This document shows positions 53,586 to 62,900 of a DNA stretch of 64,000 bases, in pieces. Positions within the stretch are counted from its first letter, which is position 1, and every line of letters starts with the position of its first letter. The position numbers were made by a program, and so were the translations under genes. The stretch is taken from contig ML058408.1 of assembly GCA_003013855.2 (NCBI GenBank), forward strand, positions 6,735,356 to 6,799,355, given 5' to 3'. The notes below the pieces were generated by a model that was given only the letters and a program-made list of their open reading frames with translations, searched no databases and was not told the origin of the DNA. This DNA is from Liriodendron chinense. Taxonomy: Eukaryota; Streptophyta; Magnoliopsida; Magnoliales; Magnoliaceae.

Positions 53586-53728
53586 ACTGGGTTCAGGCTT
53601 GAGTTGGGCTATGGATTGGGGCTTACAAGGGTGAGTTTGGCTGAGTTTGGACATGGGATTTGGGGGTATGGTCCTCCATTCATCCAACTATCTCTACCAA
53701 CAGTGTAGCCGAAGGTGGGGTGTCTACA

Positions 53729-54110
53729 ATATGAATGTTGGAATGGAATGTATGCTATGCATTGATAGGTAAATTCTTACACACATCTTGTAGTTTCACT
53801 TTTAGATTAGTTGCTTTGAAGCTATATCTTTTATAGTCTAGTTAATTGCACATTGATTAGAAGCTCATCATGTTGCATCTTTATAATCTATGTGCTTAGG
53901 CTAGTTTGCTCATTTGTTTACTCTTTGTTGGCCTTTGTGATAATTGAATCTACTTATGCTTGGAAGCTAAGTGTTTTTGCTTAATTAGTATATAACTGTT
54001 AATTAGTTTAATTAAGCAAAGAAGTTTTTAAAAAGGATTTTTAAACGGTCCCAATCACCCCATCTTTTAGGACTTAGCCATATTTCTACAAGTTCCGCAA
54101 GCTTCCACGA
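53729..54110 (+). mobile_element. U5 fragment of a copia LTR
   Basis: This matches the 3' part of the copia LTR at 28650-29015: 'gaatgtatgctagcat'-like, 'tgtagtttcactt', a block with 'aatcacccc...ttaggacttagccat' and 'gttccgcaagcttccac'. Its 5' part is missing where the Ogre LTR begins (53728), suggesting Ogre inserted into a copia LTR. Confidence 0.7.
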
Positions 54111-55734
54111 TTAGCATAGATATCGGTGGTTTCGATAGAACGTTTCTGAATGGAGTTATTTTCGTGTTATATTGACAAAAATTAGGCAACCTCTCCTGAA
54201 GGAATGCCATTAATCTATTGATGAGCTTCATCTAGGCCCTAGAGTACTCAGCATGATTCCTTAAATTCAGCTTCCATCCTGACATGCTTGATTAATTTAC
54301 GTAAACTGATATTGCACTTCCCAGAACCCTGTTAATGTCTAGGACATTATTTTGGGATGTGGACCCTACTTTCAGAATAATTGAAATCAAAGGGTTAGAA
54401 GCTTTTGGTTTGGTCATCCGAGGAGCCTTAAGGGCCTGATTCAGGTCTTGCTCTTCTTATTTTCCAATGACATGAGTAGATCACCTACTCATATTGTCGT
54501 AATATTTAATTAGCAATTTCACACCTGTCCCACTGGGCATGCCAAAAGTGGTGTTGGTGCAGTTTTCGATCACACGATACGCGGGTGTATGTTTATTGTT
54601 GTACGTGGGCGTGCTAGGATCGATGTGGGCCCGATCCAAACTGTAATCACCAATGACCCCCTGGCACTGATATAGAGTGGTTCTAAGTCAATCGACCACT
54701 ATCTATTCAACCAAAAATTATGCACTGTTATGAAGCCAAACGACTTGCGGAGGCTGGCCCTATCCCTCCTATAAACTCTCTTTGCCTTATCAATCAAGGA
54801 CTTTTGAATGTACAACGGTTGTATAACTAAATAGATAATGAGATGGAATGTGGACGAATGAGAAGATGATGTAAGGTTTGATGGCAGAACTTGTAATCTG
54901 GGCTGAGAGCAGCAGGGTACTTCAGGAGCAACGTGCTAATGAGCAAGCTATTGACAAGTTCTAATAGCTACAAACTAATAAAAATTAGAGAGAATCAACT
55001 CAACGTATAAGCATAGGTTAATTGATCATAAGATTAACAATCTTCTTTTAGATCCAGATCTTGGGCATAAATGGGAAGAAATTACTGCTGCTTGAATATG
55101 ACCTACTAGCTAGTCTGGCGTATAAGTGGGACAAGGTTATGCTACTTCTATGCTAAAAATCTATAGTTGAACTGCGGTGGACAAAGACTAAAGTATTATG
55201 CTAAAATAGTTCATCAGCGTTGCGTTAGAGGGCAGATTTTGATATGATATTTTGGAGCTGTTGATTAATTGAGTTGTTGTGTTGTCTCTTCGTATTGCCT
55301 CTGCTATTTATAACCTTTCCTACTAGATATGGGAAGTAACTGTCATTCCATGTGGCATTTTTAGATTCTTTTGAAGACGGTTGTTTGATCATGCTAACAT
55401 TTGCTGATCATTCTTTAGTATTGAAAAACCTATTGCACTCTTTAGTATTGAAAAACCTATTGCACGCACGTCTTTATTTGGTACTCACGTGGCATTGAGT
55501 GGTACCCACCTCTTTATTTAGCGTATGGATCAAGCCTCATATTTTATATGCATCACTCATTGCCATTAATCTTCTCCGCTAAAAGTATTTTTAAGTATAA
55601 ACAGACACACTAACGCCCGCCATTCAAACTTGATAGGGTCCACTATGAGGTTTATTTGCTGCCCGAGGCAGACCTGATGGATTGAAAGCACAAATATCAG
55701 CTTGGTCTAAAAGTATTTCTTTTTTGCCTCGGAA
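54111..55734 (-). other. Unassigned; possible LTR in minus orientation
   Basis: No gene found. On the minus strand TGGCATGCCCAGTGGGAC at 54544-54527 resembles a plant LTR primer site, and GGTTATAAATAGCAG at about 55317-55303 resembles an LTR TATA region, so roughly 54550-55600 could be an LTR. A 27-bp tandem repeat (tctttagtattgaaaaacct...) occurs at about 55413-55467. No confirmed start, partner LTR or TSD. Confidence 0.35.
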
Positions 55735-55905
55735 GTTTTTAGTGGTGTGCGTTCGATCCACCAATGTTTCCTATGGTGTGGTCCACCTGTGATTTTCGCC
55801 CTGTTTGTGCTCATGACATAAAATGAGCTGGCAAAATGGATGGACGGAATAGATAAAACTCAAACACAACACCATGGTGGGGCCATGGAGCTTTTCCAGC
55901 ACCGA
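55735..55905 (+). mobile_element. MITE-like remnant upstream of esterase gene
   Basis: Contains 'atggtgtggtccacctgtga', 'atggatggacggaatagata' and 'acaccatggtggggccatgga', phrases of a common non-autonomous DNA transposon that also resembles parts of 61356-61874. Terminal repeats were not identified. It ends about 100 bp before the start codon. Confidence 0.5.
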
Positions 55906-55980
55906 CTCACGCTGAAGTGGGCACTGACGGGTCACGACCGCATCCGAGTCTCTCGTTATCTTTCCTCCCCTCGCACTTCT

Positions 55981-56003
55981 GAGAGAGAGAGAGAGAGAGA
56001 GAG
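55981..56003 (+). repeat. GA microsatellite in the 5' leader
   Basis: An uninterrupted (GA)n run about 23 bp long, ending three bases before the ATG at 56006. GA/CT-rich leaders are common in plant promoters and 5' UTRs; no function can be shown here. Confidence 0.8.
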
Positions 56004-56005
56004 AT

Positions 56006-56560
56006 ATGGAAATGGCCGAATCGAAGGAGGGAAGGTCGAACTATCTGGAGAAAGAGATCTTCATCCTATCAGGACAGAGTAACATGGCCGGCCGAGGAGG
56101 CGTGACCAAAGACAAGAAGTGGGACAGGATCGTTCCCACCGAATGCCTTCCCAGCCCTTCCATCCTCCGTTTCACCGCTCAGTCGACCTGGGAAGAGGCC
56201 TCCGACCCCCTCCATGCCGACATTGACACGCACAAGACGTGCGGCGTCGGACCCGGCATGCCCTTTGCCAACGCTCTTCGGGCCCACCTCCCGACCATCG
56301 GGGTGGTGGGTCTCGTCCCTTGTGCGGTGGGCGGTACGGCGATCAAGGAGTGGGAGCGGGGGTCGTATCTGTACGAGAATATGGTGAGAAGGGCCAAAGA
56401 GTCGGTGAAGGGTGGTGGAGAGATCAGGGCCCTTCTTTGGTATCAGGGGGAGAGTGACACTGGATCCCAACACTTGGCGGAGTCTTACAAGTCCCACATG
56501 GAGAAACTCATCCAGTACGTCCGTTCAGATCTTCAATTGCCCTCCCTTCCGATTGTTCAG
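56006..56560 (+). CDS. Probable carbohydrate esterase (At4g34215-like, SASA family), exon 1
   Basis: 185 codons ending exactly at a CAG|GTTTTC donor. The GDSL-like SGNH/SASA signatures are FILSGQSNMAGRGGV (block I, with the catalytic Ser) near residues 19-34, PCAVGGTAI (block III-like) near 111, and LLWYQGESD (block with Gly/Glu) near 147. The family acts on acetylated carbohydrate; the plant substrate is not established. Known relatives have about 260 residues, and the last exon (with the catalytic DGLHLT-type Asp/His) should start V-A-L-A-S after 'PIVQ'. That exon is not visible within the window. The next 7.4 kb are transposon-filled, so either the intron is very long or the gene is broken. 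High GC and lack of stops differ from the surrounding repeats. The Met at 56012 is an alternative start. Confidence 0.88.
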
Positions 56561-57139
56561 GTTTTCAGGCTTTTCTATCTTTTCCCTACTCATTTGAATG
56601 CCCGTAAAAATCTCTGTTTGTTTTTCTAAATTTCCTGGAAATGTTATTTCCATTTCTCTCCATTTTCCTCGAAAAAGTAATTTCCATTAAATTGAGGAAA
56701 TGCCTCTCTCTCTCTCTCTCTCTACAAAGTCAATAAAGACCATATGTTGATCTTTCCTCGTCTCCATATATTATGTAAGAAATAGCGCATCAGTCTAATA
56801 TGATTTTTTGATAGATTTGTCTCATACATTCCTCTCATGCCTTAATCTTGCTCATTACATAACTTACAAGTTGAATCCATGATAGTTATTTAAAAAAAAA
56901 AAAAAATCCATCGTAGTTAGTGCAACTCTTGTTCTGTTATATGCAAAGATGCCTCTAACACTCTCACACTCTTACACAAACAAGAAGTGGGGCAAGAGGA
57001 ATGGGGACTCAAAAGGAGAAAAAATGGTGGAAGAATATCACTTCTATTAAGTATTTCTTACTTTATTCATCACTATGAGGCCCCTACATGTATATTTGGG
57101 TACTCGGGGAGCTTTTTACACACTTTTTTTTCTTCTCAT
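56561..57139 (+). other. Intron sequence of the esterase gene
   Basis: AT-rich, with a (CT)n tract at about 56704-56724 and a 14-base A run near 56893. No exon with the expected DGLHLT motif was seen. The minus-strand copia fragment begins after it. Confidence 0.5.
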
Positions 57140-58520
57140 TTAATGACTTTCTACTTGCTTCAGATAGCCATTGATATTTTCATACGAATTTAACTCTATA
57201 AACCTCCTAGTGTACTCTCTTGAAACTTTTAGTTTTATCTTTTTTTGAACATTTTCAAAATAACTAATTCCCTTATAAGTTGTTGTAGCCTTGCACACTC
57301 GTACAACTACAAAATTAGGTTTATTTCTCAACACCCCTCCCCCTCTTAATTTTCTTCCTTCAACTATTCCAAGCATATTTGTTAACTTGTTGAAGATGTC
57401 GTTTTTAGGGGGTTTTGTGAAAATGTCAGCAACTTGATCTTGTGACTTGATTAAAATGAGTTCGATCTCCTTGTTGTTCACATGTTTTTGAATAACTTAC
57501 AAGTTGAAAGTCTTTAGATGAGGAATAAAGCAAACCATAACTTATTGTACCGTTTATGTACCAAAGAATCCTCATAGCCGCCTTAATGTGGGAAGATTTT
57601 GGTTCTTCCATGTACTAGCTCACTGGCCCAACTCTATAGGGAATGTTTGATCTTGTGCATTTCAAGTATCGAAGATTCCAAGTAGGCTCTTGAAGAGTGT
57701 AGAATTTACCTTTTCTTCTTCATTATACTTGGTCAGCTTGAGACCACACTCCACAGGTGTACTTACCTGCCTGCAATTGTCCATATTGAATTTCTTGAGA
57801 ACTTCCCTTGTGTAGCCTTCTTAAGAGAAAAAGATTCATTCATCAATTTACTACACTTTTATGTTAAGAAAGTATGACATGAGGTTGGGGTCTGTTATTT
57901 CGAATTCTCAAATCATCAATTCCAACTCCTTGAATATATTTGGAATGATTTCATGTGAAAATCAAGTAATCCAAATACAAGTTGACAAATAACATATCTT
58001 CATTTCCATTCACCTTAGTATAAAGGGCATGTTCATATGAACATTTGATATAATCATTTTCACTATTGATCAATTCTTCTATTCCATGCCCTTGGTGCTT
58101 GTTCAAGGTATATAAGGCTTTTTTCAATCTTAAAACCTTATTTCCATGCCATTTTCTAACATAGCCCAGTGATTGAACATCTTCTTCAAGATTACGATTC
58201 AAGAAGGTGAACATCACATTCATTTGGAATATTTTTTTTCTATTTAGTGTGGCTAAAGAAATTATCAATCTTATAGTTTCTAAGCGAGCAACAAGAGCAA
58301 ATACCTCATCATAGTTGATTGTGGGTCGTGGGTTGTGCCCTTTTGTCACCAGTTTTGCTATCTTTTAACTTCTCATTTCACATTCTTCTTTGCCTTGTAA
58401 AACCGCTTCACTCCAATTGCATGTTGCCCTTTTGTTAGAGACTCCCATGTGTTGTGTCTCTTAATTACGTTGATTTCTCCATCCATGGCTTCCTTCTACT
58501 TCTTGTCTTGTATGACATCT
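57140..58520 (-). pseudogene. Copia RT-RNase H fragment
   Basis: Minus-strand pieces in pol order: an RT lead-in (about 58520-58380, 'KEAMDGEINVIKRHNTWE'), RT core (58349-57951: NYDEVFALVARLETIRLIISLATLN, QMNVMFTFLNRNLEED, VNLYLDYLIFT where YVDD is replaced by YLDY), then RNase H (57611-57426: HIKAAMRILWYINGTISYGLLYS; 57481-57140: QDQVADIFTKPPKND). Many stops and frame changes. No LTRs found. Lies in the esterase intron or in sequence that truncated the gene. Confidence 0.88.
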
Positions 58521-58544
58521 ATAAAACTTGTCTGTTGCTTGTTA

Positions 58545-58640
58545 GATGAGCTGGTGGAGACATTGTAGCGTGTGTGAGTGATCCGGGGTTCAATCCCTGG
58601 TAATGTTGCCTTTCAAAAAGAAAAAGAAAACAACAACAAC
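58545..58640 (+). repeat. Possible tRNA-derived SINE
   Basis: GGTTCAATCCC (near 58588-58598) matches the RNA polymerase III B box, and 'gatgagctggtggagac' about 45 bp before it could be a degraded A box. An A-rich stretch (tttcaaaaagaaaaagaaaacaacaacaacaat) follows. It sits between two copia fragments of opposite orientation. No flanking duplication could be confirmed. Confidence 0.4.
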
Positions 58641-58699
58641 AATAGAGAGACATCTTCAAAACTTACTGGTTTGACTGCTAGTGGGTATGATATCAACTC

Positions 58700-60640
58700 A
58701 ATGGGTCAATTGAATGTTGAAAAGCGAGGCTTGTTGCAAAAGGGTATACCCAAATCACAAGGCTGGATTATGAAGAAACATTTTTTCCAATTGCCAAACT
58801 AAATTCGTAGCAAATTTTGATTTCTATGCAGCTAATAGGTCCTAGCTACTCTAATAGTTAGATGTCAAGAATGCCTTCCTCAATAGTGAACTGAATGAAA
58901 AAGTCTTCATGGAGCAACCTCCTCGGTTTGTTGCTCAAGGGGAGAATGGGAAAGTGTGCAAACTTCTGAAGACCATTTGTGGACTGAAGCAATCTCCCAA
59001 GGCACGGTTCAAGAAATTTAGTCGTGTTTTGGTGGACTGGCTTTTATAGGTGCCACATGGATCACTTGGTATTTGTGAAGCAGAGCTTCAGAGGAATGGT
59101 GGTCTTAGTTATCTATGTAGACAACATAATCATTACTAGAAATGGTGAAGAGGGCATTATCGGAAGTTAGGAGTCACGTCAAGAAACAATTTTATACCAA
59201 GGACCTTGGACTGCTAAGGTATTTCTAAGGGATTAAAGAAGCCCAGTCTGCAAGTGGGATCAACTTGTCTCAAAGGAAATATGTGCTAGGCTTGTTTGAA
59301 GAAAGTTTGTAAATGGGATGTAGGCCATGTGATACCCCAATGGATCCAAACAGTAAGTTGTCAGACGATCAAGGTGAACTTCTCAATGATCGAGGGAGGT
59401 ACAAAAGGCTTATTGGTAAAAACTTATGTGACTGTCACTTGGCCATATATTTCTTTTGCAATTGGGATAATACGTAGGTTCATGCGTAAACCAAGGGTTT
59501 AACACTGAGATGCGGTCTTGCTGGTTCTTCATTATCTGAAAAATATATTCCATGTCAGGAATTTGTTTATAGATCTAATGGACATCTATGGGTCAAGTCC
59601 TATGCCGATGCAGATTGGGTTGGTTTAATGATAGATAGAAAATCCACATCTAGCTATTGTATGATTATTGGAGGAAACTTATTAACCTTGAAGAGTAAGA
59701 AACAAACAGTTGTTGCTAGATCAAGTAAATGGGCAAAGTACAAGGCCATGGACCACGTAGTTTGCGAATTATTATGGGTCTAATCTCTCCTTCAAGAGTT
59801 TTAGCTATTTGGTGGTGGGCCAATAATTCTCTATTGTAACAATCAAGTAACATCTCATATAGCTAGTAATCCCATTTTTCATGAACAGACAAAAAACACA
59901 GAGGTGCATTGTCATTTTATTAGAGAGAAGATCGCATCTGAGGGAATTATCACAGAGCATGTTCCTTCTAAGGCATAGTTAGCAGTAGGGGTGTCAATGG
60001 GCCAAGTTAGGGCCGGGCCAAGCTCTGTCCAAACCCGGCCCGCCTCCCTCAACACATGCCCAAACCCGGCTCGAGCCTGTGACATGCCACATTAGTGTAG
60101 CCCGAGCCCGGCCAAAGATGCAAATGCAGGGTCTGGTCTGAACCCGACCCAGCTTGAGCCCGACCTTTCACATAGAGAGAGAAATTGTCCTTTAATCCTA
60201 TGCTTTTCCATATATGAAAAAATTCATCAACACTACAGAGAATAAAAGGAGCTTTAGGAGGGAGATAGATTTTTTAAGAAAATTTGTGTAAAATTTAAAT
60301 TTTGAAGGGGGGGTGTGGGGAATTTAATTTAAATTTTAAATTTAAAAAAATATATTCAGGTCGGGCCGGGTTGATAGGTTTTTAACAGCCCAGTCCAAGT
60401 CCAGCCCGTTTGAAAGACGGGCTTAAAGTATAGGCCCAAACCTAACCCACGGGCCTAATACTCTAGTCCAAGCTCGGCCCAAGGCGGGCCAGGCCCGAAA
60501 GCCCGTCGGGCCAACCTGGTCCATTGACAGCCCTAGTTAGCAGACATCTTCACTAAGCCTTTGCCCCGTTCACAAGGTTCATTCATTATTGGCAAGTTAG
60601 GCATAATTAACATATATGCATCGGCATGAGCAAGAGTCTT
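58700..60640 (+). pseudogene. Copia RT-RNase H pseudogene
   Basis: Plus-strand RT: LDYEETFFPIAKLNS (about 58760-58805), DVKNAFLNSELNEKVFMEQPPRF (about 58870-58930) and CGLKQSPKA (about 58980-59005), followed by a frame change, a YVDNI-type box near 59120, RNase H (ADADWVGLMIDRKSTSSYCM near 59610-59665) and finally ADIFTKPLPRSQG (60540-60580). Numerous stops. The RNase H end is split by the MITE at 59986-60535; removing it and one 8-bp duplication rejoins the frame at 'LADIFTKP'. Confidence 0.88.
59986..60535 (+). mobile_element. hAT-type MITE, GC-rich, with 8-bp TSD
   Basis: Terminal repeats TAGGGGTGTCAATGG and CCATTGACAGCCCTA are inverted copies with one mismatch. Flanks are gttagcag at 59978-59985 and 60536-60543. 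The body is full of GGGCCGGGCC/GCCCGGCC-like words, giving internal inverted symmetry. No ORF. 8-bp duplications and TAGGG ends fit hAT. Confidence 0.93.
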
Positions 60641-61281
60641 GTTGTTAGATCCACAAATCTGAAACTATGGTTATGTTACTAGCTATAAGGTAAACGTTCA
60701 CACCGCACAATCTACACCCAAACCTTACAAATAGAAATAAAAGCTACTGAACTTTATTTGACTTAACCAAAATCATCAATGATCAATCCACATCTCAAAT
60801 ATATAAGGCGAACGAAAATATAAATAACCAAATCTAATATGTTTAATTTCAAAACATCTATCTAAAGCAAATGATCCATGCTATCTATCTCTTTTGGACA
60901 ACTTCAAAGTATCTTGACCTGCTCCTTAGTCCGCGATTTTTCCATTAATGAAGAGTATGAGCAAAATTGCACAGCAAATGATTTTAAATACAAGAAATAG
61001 CAAGAGTTTTGCAAATATAGAGATTTAAGAAAAACACTTGAAAAATGACAGTATTATGTATGATTTATCACAACTTAAGAGTACGGTTTATCAGTTTAAC
61101 ACCAGGACCGCCAATTCCTATCCAATTGGTCAAATCTCACTCATGACTCAATTCACTCAGCATAAATCATCACTCACAGTCACTCATCTTTAGTTGGACA
61201 GATACGTCATCCTGGCTACACTGAATTCCACAAAGGAGTCAATTTACTCATAGGGATTCCACCTCACAATTACTCAAATCA

Positions 61282-61283
<2 letters not shown>
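60641..61283. other. Unassigned AT-rich sequence
   Basis: No gene or clear terminal repeat seen. It contains repeated 'tcactca' words near 61140-61280. It could be an old LTR remnant related to 61931-62190 and 62901-64000, but no ends were found. Confidence 0.35.

Positions 61284-61353
<70 letters not shown>
61284..61353. repeat. (TA)n microsatellite
   Basis: About 70 bp of uninterrupted TA repeat, immediately left of the MITE at 61356. Confidence 0.97.
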
Positions 61354-61355
<2 letters not shown>

Positions 61356-61356
<1 letters not shown>

Positions 61357-61874
61357 AAATGGTACTATGAGGTTGACCTCATGGGAACTTCCCATGAGGT
61401 CGAGTTGTGTGGGCCCCACTGTGATGTGTATTGTACATCAACACCGTGCATTTGATAGGTCCTATTTGGGTTATGGCATATCCTAAAAATCAGTCGTATG
61501 TGGAACTTAGGTGGGCCATACCATCTAAAACCATGTGAAGATATGCCTAAAACATATAAAACCACTTGGTGGGGCCCGGATGAGTTTTGGATGTGGCTGA
61601 AAATTACTCTGACCCCTCATCCAAGTGGAACACACACAATGGATGGGCTGGATTTATGAACCACATCTTAGTGGGCCCAATAAACGATCATGAAGTTTTT
61701 AATGGGCGGGTTACCCTTCTCAACTGTTGTCTGTGGTGTGGCCCACCTAATTCATGGATTGACATAATTTTTAAGACTGTGGGCCACCATGGAATGGTGC
61801 ATCTAACTGATGGAGTAGATGTTGGAAACGCATCATGGTGTGGCCCACACATCTTGACCTCATAGTACCATTTC
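61356..61874 (+). mobile_element. MITE with GAAATGGTACTATGAGGT terminal repeats
   Basis: Left end GAAATGGTACTATGAGGTTGAC and the reverse complement of the right end (GAAATGGTACTATGAGGTCAAG) match over 18 bp. The body has several gtgggcc/ggcccac words and 'gatgtgtattgtacatc'. It lies between a (TA)n and a (TG)n tract, so a TSD cannot be read with confidence. No protein-coding evidence. Confidence 0.82.
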
Positions 61875-61876
61875 GC

Positions 61877-61880
<4 letters not shown>

Positions 61881-61930
<50 letters not shown>
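61881..61930. repeat. (TG)n microsatellite
   Basis: About 50 bp of uninterrupted GT repeat, seven bases right of the MITE end. Confidence 0.97.
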
Positions 61931-61931
<1 letters not shown>

Positions 61932-62029
61932 CACTCTTAGCATAGCCTCATAGTCACTCAGGAATAATCCTCACTCTCTGGTGTTGTAATGATGAATGAA
62001 AACAATGTTCTAGAAATAACTTATTTTCT

Positions 62030-62158
62030 TGGAACTTTCCAAATATAGAAACTTTCCAAAAATAACATGTTTCACAATAACTTTCCAAATATAAAAACTT
62101 TTCAAAAAGAGCATGTTTCACAAAAAACTTTCCAAATATAGAAACTTTTCAAAAATAA
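62030..62158. repeat. Imperfect tandem repeat, about 46-bp unit
   Basis: Three copies of 'aactttccaaatata(g/a)aaactttccaaaaa' followed by 'gcatgtttcacaa' occur. The array abuts the plastid-derived segment on its left side. Confidence 0.85.
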
Positions 62159-62244
62159 AAAGAGTGACTAACCGAATCGAGTTAGGAAAATATAAAATTC
62201 TTGGATTTAGAACCACTCACCAAAATATACCTACAGACATATGG

Positions 62245-62499
62245 AGAATTCGTAATACGGGAAAGAAGTACCATTCGGGTAATATTTCCAAAGGAGTTGC
62301 AAATGGATCCGCTGGTTCACCAATCATTGACAGTTCTAGAACCGATAGGCCTACGTTACATGCAATAGTTCCTAGAATGACTACTGGAGAAATATATAAA
62401 AATCATTGGGCCACGCGGGTTCTCCGTAATAATTATGACCCATCCCTTTAGCCAATTTAGCTCTTAATGCAGGATCATTCAAGTCAGGTTTCTTTGTTA
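62245..62499 (-). pseudogene. petD: Nuclear plastid DNA: petD exon 2 fragment
   Basis: On the minus strand, from 62499: KKPDLNDPALRAKLAKGMGHNYYGEPAWPND, then after a frameshift [34 protein letters not shown]. This is subunit IV of the cytochrome b6f complex, plastid-encoded, exon 2 starting at the expected TAACAAAG boundary. Homology stops near 62245 and the remaining transmembrane part is absent. A deletion in the run around NDLLYIFP breaks the frame. A non-functional nuclear copy. Confidence 0.92.
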
Positions 62500-62638
62500 T
62501 TGGGATAGGTGAATTCTTATGGATCCATCCCCCGAAGGAACCGGACATGATAATTTTTCATCATCCGGCTCGAGCAAGAATCAAAGGAATAAAATGGATC
62601 CATATAAAATCTTTATGTCATCCATACATATATGACTC
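62500..62638 (-). pseudogene. Nuclear plastid DNA: 3' end of petD group II intron
   Basis: The minus strand preceding exon 2 contains GAGCCGGATGATGAAAAA and, after it, TTATCATGTCCGGTTC (62571-62538), which pair as a group II intron domain V hairpin, the catalytic heart of the ribozyme. It is followed by a short domain VI-like stretch up to the exon boundary at 62499. The intron is cut near 62638. Confidence 0.85.
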
Positions 62639-62880
62639 CAACTAATTGCCTGGCTCTAGGAATGGTCGAAGCCATACCCAATCGAAGAAGGATGTTATCC
62701 AAATGCATCTCAAGTAGTTGTAGTAAAACCTGACCTGTTGACCCTTTGGCTTTTCCAGCGATATGAACATATCTAAGTAATTGTCGCTCTGTCAGACCAT
62801 AATGAAAACGCAATTTTTGTTTTTCTTCTAGACGAATACAATATGGAGATCTTTTCCCGGAATGCGATAGTGTATGCCCA
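62639..62880 (-). pseudogene. rps4: Nuclear plastid DNA: rps4 fragment
   Basis: The minus strand encodes IRLEEKQKLRFHYGLTERQLLRYV, AKGSTGQVLLQLLEMHLDNIL and RLGMASTIPRARQLV, the conserved middle of plastid ribosomal protein S4. The amino part is replaced by unrelated residues and the C-terminal part is lost at a junction with petD intron sequence (about 62638, just after ARQLV). The 95-residue ORF (62900-62613) crosses the junction and is an accident. Substitutions such as R-to-H confirm nuclear decay. Confidence 0.92.
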
Positions 62881-62900
62881 TCAGGGTCCTTTGTGTACAC

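Larger units (their letters stand above)
39295..53728 (-). mobile_element. Ogre-type Tat element, 3'-truncated, with nested solo LTR
   Basis: Minus-strand order: 5' LTR (53728-52224, starting TGTAGACACCCCACC as Ogre LTRs do), tRNA-Arg primer site (52220-52203), gag, protease, RT lacking its catalytic loop, two RNase H domains and integrase, then an antisense gene on the plus strand (39295-40921). The 3' LTR is missing: an Athila LTR end abuts at 39294. Integrase is split by a copia solo LTR (42864-44812). Two RNase H domains, the primer type and the antisense gene place it in the Ogre/Tat lineage. Confidence 0.9.
52224..53728 (-). repeat. 5' LTR of Ogre-type element
   Basis: Begins TGTAGACACCCCACC at 53728 and ends GGGTCCACA at 52224, 1505 bp on the minus strand. 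TATA box CTATAAATA at 53265-53257. It has a W-box array in U3 and a 147-bp tandem duplication in the downstream part. The partner LTR is absent, so age cannot be estimated. Confidence 0.9.

Noticed and set aside
58588..58598. A complete tRNA gene
   Set aside because: Only a B-box-like word is present; no acceptor stem or anticodon arm can be folded.
61587..61865. 92-residue ORF
   Set aside because: It lies inside a MITE whose body shows only repeat structure.
62113..62451. Plus-strand ORF of 112 residues
   Set aside because: It is the antisense of the plastid petD exon 2 fragment.
62613..62900. A functional rps4 gene
   Set aside because: The frame starts and ends in non-rps4 sequence, lacks the N- and C-terminal thirds and crosses a petD intron junction.
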